Below are positions 58,427 through 64,000 of a stretch of DNA of 64,000 nt, one piece after another. The notes under the pieces were generated by a model. That model saw only the letters and a program-made list of their open reading frames with translations. It ran no database searches and was not told the origin of the DNA. The position numbers were made by a program, and so were the translations under genes. How positions within the stretch are numbered: the stretch's first letter is position 1; each line of letters starts with the position of its first letter. Source of the stretch: Kryptolebias marmoratus (lineage: Eukaryota; Chordata; Actinopteri; Cyprinodontiformes; Rivulidae); NCBI RefSeq assembly GCF_001649575.2, contig NC_051433.1:17782134-17846133 (forward strand). Reading direction: 5' to 3'.

Positions 58427-58530
58427 CAGTTTGGAGAAATATAGAGTAGCTCTGACCCAATCAATGAGCTAATAGTTCGTCCAAGCAGAGCCCAGATCAA
58501 AATGATTCATGAGAACATTAATTTATAAAC
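58427..58530 (+). repeat. TCTTACCTGTT-family repeat, 5'-truncated copy
   Basis: CATCAGTTTGGAGAAATATA, then CAATGAGCTAATAGTTCGTC, CAAGCAGAGCCCAGATCAAA and ATTTATAAACTTTCACATGA. It matches the 3' part of the 43,648 copy, including the ATAAAC segment. Confidence 0.55.
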
Positions 58531-58639
58531 TTTCACATGATATCAACTTTTTTCACTGTAGTCATTCTACTGGAAATATGATAGTCCTGCTGGAAGTGTT
58601 GAGGATCAGGTTCTCTGTGTGAAGTTCTTCCACATTAGC

Positions 58640-58790
58640 CCTTTTTGTCTTCAGAGTCCTCCCAGGCCACAGCCATGTTGGAATGACGAAAGGCCAAAGT
58701 TGGAAGCACCACATTGTCCAAAATGTCTTGGTATGCTGAAACATTGACTAGCCCAAACCTTGACTGAAACCTCTGAATTCAACAATTAAC
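58640..58790 (-). pseudogene. Possible Tc1-like transposon fragment
   Basis: ATTGTCCAAAATGTCTTGGT, then ATGCTGAAACATT and TAGCCCAAACC, resemble part of a fish Tc1-like element. The minus-strand frame reads SAYQDILDNVVLPTL. The fragment is short and broken, and the call relies on memory of related elements. Confidence 0.35.
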
Positions 58791-59277
58791 AAATGTGTCA
58801 AATATTGCCTAAAGGTGCATTAAAATAACTATTAAATTACAAATAACTATAATGAGCAACTGATCATAATGTAAATAGTTAATAGCTTTTGCATGAACTA
58901 CTATGAAATTTCTGAGACTGGAGTTTATATAAAACAGCAACAGTTCACTTTGACTACCTGTTGGCTCAGAATCAAATCATTTTTTGTTTCTTTTTTACTG
59001 ATTATCTGAAGGAGCTGGGCACAAAACTTAGAACCCTGGCCCATTTTTGGTGAAAGTTTTTACTTAAATATAAAGAAGCTGGTCAGTGAAGAAAATAAAG
59101 TTTAAAAGATTTAAATGAATTAAATGACATAATTAAATTTCTGTTTGCTGAGGGTTGTATATTGCCACGATTCGTTTCAGTTACCCTTTAGGATGCAGGA
59201 GTAACTTCACATTATGATAAAACTCAAGCCACAGATTTTTAAGAAAGTAAAACTTGACTTCTATTCTGAGAATGTTT

Positions 59278-61737
59278 TTAACAAACAGATAAATAAAATA
59301 CTGGTGAGTTGTTAGTCGGCGCTCTCCTACCCGACTCTTTGTAGTCCACTCTCGTGAGGAAGAGGCCACGAGCTGGAGCAAGCATATTCTGAGGGTAGGC
59401 CCGAGTGTCCCGAGCCTTCAGGATGTCTGCCAGCTGGGACACCGACAGCCGGCCCTGACCCACTGCCACCAGCGCTCCGGTCATCCTCCGCACCTGGAGC
59501 AAAGAACCACAACTCTTAGACGTTTAATGCTCACTGTATGGTTCGTCTTGTTTTATGAGCCGTATAATAACTACCAGCAGATGGCGCCACCGACATTTAC
59601 AGATCAGTAAAATGGACATTTAAGACATTAAAAGCAACAAACCTGCCTGTAGAGAAATGATCGACTTCTGAAAGTCAGCTCCCACAGCGATATCTCTCTG
59701 AGAAAACAAAACAAAACTACCGTTACACTAGTGAAATATACAATATAGTGCGAGAGACAATAACAGCACTTGAAACATGTCCTGAAGACATAATATCTGG
59801 ACTCGGCATCACTGATTTATACCAACAAAAGTGGCTATAGGGATTAAAGTGTGCTGCTGTTGTCAGGGGATTATACCAAATAGTTACAACAAATATAAAA
59901 GAGAAGCAGAAAGGGTGCTACCAATTTATTTATTTAAAAGAGAGGAAGAAAAATGTCCATTTTGTTGGACTTTTTAACATCATCCTTGTCTGTGTCACAG
60001 CGTTGGAGGATGAAACGTTCAAGATTAAGTCTCTTCTGGTGCGCAGCTTTGTTTAAATGTCACGTCCTGAATACGCCACTGCAGCTCAGGCCCGGCAGGA
60101 TTGAGAGTAATAAATAAAATAAAAGCAAATATTTCAAATTTTACTTTTATTCAATGTCTAAAGCAGCATTTCTGTCAGAGCAGCCTTTTTCTTCCTGCTA
60201 AAACTCCTTTTTTATTTACGGGAAACATAAAAGCCACTAAGCAGGCACGTGGAGAAAAAAATTGGGTCAAATGCAAATTTGATTCAGAACTTCCTGTGTG
60301 ATTACGTTTGACGTAATAAGTGCAGACAGATTTATTATAGTAGAGCTGCTGGCACCCAGGACACTATGTTCCTGTACAATATAAGGAAAGTCTAATGTTC
60401 CTCTTCGATCTAAAAGATGACAGACGAATACGAGTAAAGATCTTTAAGTTATGTTTGTATTTCTGCTTCTTTCTTCAGGGACCAACAAGTTGGAAAAGCT
60501 TCTTGTCAAAAAAAATCAAAAACATTAAGTTAAGCAACAAATACATTTACAGCATGTTCAAATGGAAAGATTAGAAATGTGCATTACAGGAGTAAATGTC
60601 ACAAAAACATGGCTGTAAATTCATTTTTCATTTTCAAAATTAATGCAATATTACCTATTTTTGACAAGAGATGCAGACCTAATTCTTGGTATGCTTTATT
60701 GTTGTAGGTTTATGTGATTCTCTGTAGAGTAAGAAATATGCACACAGGTTCATAAATGTGACTCTAGTACATCTGATATTGTGTTGAGCACATGCTGTTG
60801 TTAGCCATCAACAAGATTTTAGTTGAGTTTTAATGAATGAACCTCAGTTCTTGCCTGATTCGGTTCAGCTCAGTGACATGAGTTTGGACTTTGTGTTTTA
60901 GCACTAATGTGTGCGTCCATATGTGCCAAAATGATCAGCTGAACAATTAAAATATAATCTTGCTTCTTTACTGTTTCATTCACACTGCTCTACACCAATT
61001 CCTCACTCCTCCGAGCAAATCTCTGACCATTTTTGACAATTAATTCAATCTTGGTTTTTTTTTTTTCCCCCTCGTCGGATCATAAAACTGGTCAGCTGTG
61101 AGCTTGAGTTGAGCTTGAAAGTATTACTTGTACCTTTCTGTGACATGGTCCATCTTAGAAACAACTAACTTCTTCTAATCCAGATCTAAAGCACGAGCAC
61201 AGGTTTTTTGTTTTTTTCTTTAAATTGATCACTGCGGAAAAACGAGCAATGATGTTTCTGTCCATCTGTGTTACCAAAATATATCATAAACAAAAAGAAA
61301 TGAAGTTGTTGATATAGCACCAATTCACAACTAAAGCCAAAATAGGGCAGTTCTATAAAATCCAACTATAATCAAATTCCGTTCATCTTTCTGTCCTGAT
61401 ATCCACAAAGCTAACTTCATTATATTTATGTAAAAACACTGAGTGGATGTAACATTTCTGCTGAATGAGCACAAAAAAAGCAAGAGGAAACTGTGTGAAA
61501 ACAGCAGGATGTACTGCTCGTCAGTGTGTATTATTTGTTGTAGTTCCACCAAGGGGTTAAATCTACCTGTGAAAGTGTGAGTGTGCAAAGGAGAGTCCTG
61601 GCTGTATGGAAAGCACATCCATGTTCCTCACAGGTCTTTTAAACACCATTTCATGGCTTTCTGCTGCGAAGCTGCTGAAGTCATGAGTCCCAGCCAGCAA
61701 GGCAGCGGCCTCACGCATGGCTCCCACATCCAGCTCT
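59278..61737 (-). CDS. pusl1: tRNA pseudouridine synthase-like 1, 3' part
   Basis: TruA-family tRNA pseudouridine synthase homologue, reported in mitochondria in mammals. Only the last three coding exons are in the window: 61737-61567, 59697-59643 and 59493 to the stop at 59278, joined in phase with GT-AG junctions. Visible: RELDVGAMREAAALLAGTHD followed by FSSF, where human PUSL1 has MVAMQEAAQHLLGTHDFSAF; SLWELTFRSRSFLYRQVRRM across the last junction; and the TruA C-terminal blocks VAVGQGRLS and APARGLFLTRVDY. The catalytic-Asp region is upstream, beyond 64,000. The C-terminal tail after DYKESG (RRAPTNNSPVFYLSVC) is unlike human; a possible donor (TCGG then GTAGGA) at about 59,330 could instead splice to an unseen exon. 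Convergent with ddx19. Confidence 0.88.
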
Positions 61738-64000
61738 CTGAAAAACACAAGTCATTTTACAGATGAGAACCCCCCCGCAGTCGAGTCTCGCTGGAACCCA
61801 GTTTCTTCGCTTATTGTGACACTGCAACATGACCTGAAAGTGACTTCCATAGGGGGTGAGGTCACACTCAAGTGCACACATTAAGCATGGTGGTTGTTCC
61901 CGCTTCTGAGTGAACTTATGTAATATTAACGTCGTGAGGGACGGGGCCACGTGAGAGGGCAGCGCATGTCGACGCACGGCTGAGTGAGAGCGGAACCCAC
62001 GGCTCAGGCTTCCGCCGGCTCTGTGCCTCCGTCACTGCGTGGATATGAGCCGACAGGAGGAGGGATGGAGGGAGAGACGCAGTGAGGAGGAGAACGAAGC
62101 GCTGCCCTCGGCGACCGACCAATTAAATTCTTAATGAACTCATTTCAAACCCTAAACACCAGAAGAAGTCCGATAAAAAGTTCATTTCTGCTCAGGTTGT
62201 CCATTTCAGTGTTGACTCTAGACTTTAGGGAATCCATTTTCCCCATGAAAGTGCTTTTAAAACAAAAGCAAGTTAATTATAAAAATGTTACCAATTAGCG
62301 AGCCAACATTCAAACCAAAGATGGTGAAGATGGTCAGCAATTTGTATGCAAATCCTTATCCCTGGAGGCAATTTGCATGAGCAGAGTAACAAGAATATTG
62401 TCAGCTCAATCTTAAGGAACATTGTAATATGTCATGTGAAATCAACAGAGATGTAGAAGTTTATAAAATAGCTTTTGCGCAAATAGCTATGAGACTAGAG
62501 TTATTTCAACACTGTGATAATCTACTCTGGTTGTGGTCCCATTTGTTCACCAAAAATGATGAACAATTAATATCTTACCTGTTGAAGAACAGGTAAGATA
62601 TAAGACCAGATAGGCCTATTTCACAGCAGACATTGGCATATTGCTGTGACCCTGCAGAGTTGTGCATGGACGAGACTCAAACTGAAATTGTAGAATATCT
62701 CTTCCCGATGGAGACAACCTTCGGAGTGGGAGTTTAAATGTATTTTTCAAGGCATCACGATGAGGGCATGAATGTTTCTCAATCAATTCAAATAAATCTC
62801 AAAAAACAATTACTATTTAATGTTAATAACGTCTTGTTTAGAAATTGAAAAAGGAGGCAGTGAAGCACCTGGACCCTTTATGGCGTGCACAACAGAGGGA
62901 GAGCGAGGCTGACCGAGGCATGAAACAACTCCTTCTGCTTTGAAAGCCAGAGTCTGGAAGTACCTCGGCTTCCATGCAGTTAAAGGGGGAAATGACATTA
63001 CCAAAAGCCGCACTATGTGCACGTTGTGTACACGTTTCCACCAGGAGGAAGAAGAAGTAAAACAGCCGGTGATTATGTCAAAGTTTCCACCTTACTTGAA
63101 AACATAAAGCAAAATACCAAGTCTATTTCAACTTTTATTGCCAAAGATTTGCGTCAGTAGTTGAAAACCAGGACTTGCGCGCTGTTTCGCACTTTGGAGC
63201 CACAATAAAACATGACCATCCTACTGTAAGTCAAATCTACAAACACAGCTATTCCCACACTCTACAGCGGGGCCAAAACGTCATGGAAACACTGAAAAAC
63301 GCAGGTAAGACGGCTCCACCGCCACTGTACTCAGCACTCTGACTCCTTTTGTTCATTCAGTTCCCAAAATCCTGTTTGAATAAAAGCCGTTTTATATCTC
63401 AGTGTAGAGACAAATATTCTTTCTTTTAGGTCTGAGGGATTCTTTGCTCAGGATTTGGCTCGAAGTCCAATGAAGGGTGCATCAGTAGTTGTTTTATAAT
63501 CACATTGCAGCTGTCTGCATCATAAAAGAATCAAATTGTGAAGTGCCTAAAGATTTCCACCCCTAGACACCAAGATGCATGTTTGGTAAGTTGATCTCTA
63601 CTTCAGGTCCATTAGGATACTGTAAGAAGAACTATACCTCATGGTGCCGTCATTTGTTTGCTTATCTGCAACCAAGTATAAGAAGGATAAGAAGGATTAG
63701 TAATAGTAGGTAAATGATGAGTCACGTCCCTAAAACAGTCTGATCTGAAAGCATCTAATCCCACAAAACAAGTAATATAAAACCATCACCCTCGGCTTTA
63801 TTGTATCATAAGATATATGGGCCAGAATAGACTTGCAGGTAATCAAAACTTGGTGAGGTTTCAGAAAAAGCATGTGTTTTAGTTTTAAGTCTGAAAACAA
63901 ACGGTAAAAACAAAAATAGATCAAATGTAAAAATGCGTATAGATACCTCGCAATATCAACTCAGTCATTAAAGAAAAAATCTGCTGCAATATAACGACTG
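61738..64000. other. pusl1 upstream intron or flank
   Basis: No further pusl1 exon or other gene was recognised. Contents: a GC-rich block at about 61,920-62,120, a perfect hairpin at 62570-62601, and ordinary AT-rich sequence. Presumably intronic to pusl1, since its 5' exons are missing. Confidence 0.4.
62570..62601. repeat. Perfect 14-bp hairpin of repeat-family core
   Basis: ATATCTTACCTGTT (62570-62583), loop GAAG, AACAGGTAAGATAT (62588-62601). The arm is the same TATCTTACCTGTT that begins the interspersed repeats at 13,182, 25,975, 43,648 and (minus) 46,988. Confidence 0.85.

Larger units (their letters stand above)
55553..59277. other. ddx19 3'UTR and convergent intergenic region
   Basis: The ddx19 3'UTR runs to about 55,815. 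No gene is recognised after that. A single N precedes a run of G at 55,927. 57,745-58,085 is a SINE, 58,427-58,530 a repeat-family copy, and 58,640-58,790 a possible transposon fragment. Confidence 0.5.

Overview
The window is vertebrate nuclear DNA, almost certainly from a teleost fish. Its genes are split by short GT-AG introns. It is rich in CA, GA and AT microsatellites, Tc1, hAT and piggyBac remnants, and tRNA-like SINEs typical of fish. Most recognised genes have human counterparts on chromosome 1p36 (B3GALT6, DNAJC16, CDA, CAMK2N1, PUSL1), so this is a conserved syntenic block. DDX19, on 16q in human, is an addition. There are no bacterial features. All coordinates come from reading splice sites and frames by eye.

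Layout: (1) 1-2,480, b3galt6 on the minus strand, one coding exon plus a likely 5'UTR intron. (2) 3,467-9,982, dnajc16 on the plus strand, 15 coding exons, divergent from b3galt6. (3) 12,446-14,377, cda on the minus strand, 4 exons, convergent with dnajc16. (4) 15,005-27,555, two trypsin-like serine protease genes arranged head to head, with identical intron phases and intact catalytic triads. (5) 28,200-30,412, GAAT tandem repeats and an 878-base assembly gap. (6) 30,812-33,190, camk2n1 on the plus strand with a long 3'UTR. (7) 33,200-49,200, a region of about 16 kb with no recognisable gene, holding a Tc1-like element, a hAT-type MITE, SINEs, a piggyBac-type MITE, microsatellites, hairpins and RFX-like palindromes. 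(8) 49,210-55,552, ddx19 on the plus strand, 12 exons. (9) 59,278-61,737, the last three coding exons of pusl1 on the minus strand; the 5' part lies beyond the window.

The genes do not form one pathway. They are glycosaminoglycan linker synthesis (b3galt6), an ER J-domain chaperone (dnajc16), pyrimidine salvage (cda), secreted proteolysis (two proteases), CaMKII inhibition (camk2n1), mRNA export (ddx19) and organellar tRNA modification (pusl1). I found no evidence of a new multi-gene system. The most worthwhile leads are the head-to-head protease pair with shared loss of one disulfide, an unnamed interspersed repeat family that recurs at least five times (once as a 14-bp perfect hairpin), and several RFX-type palindromes.
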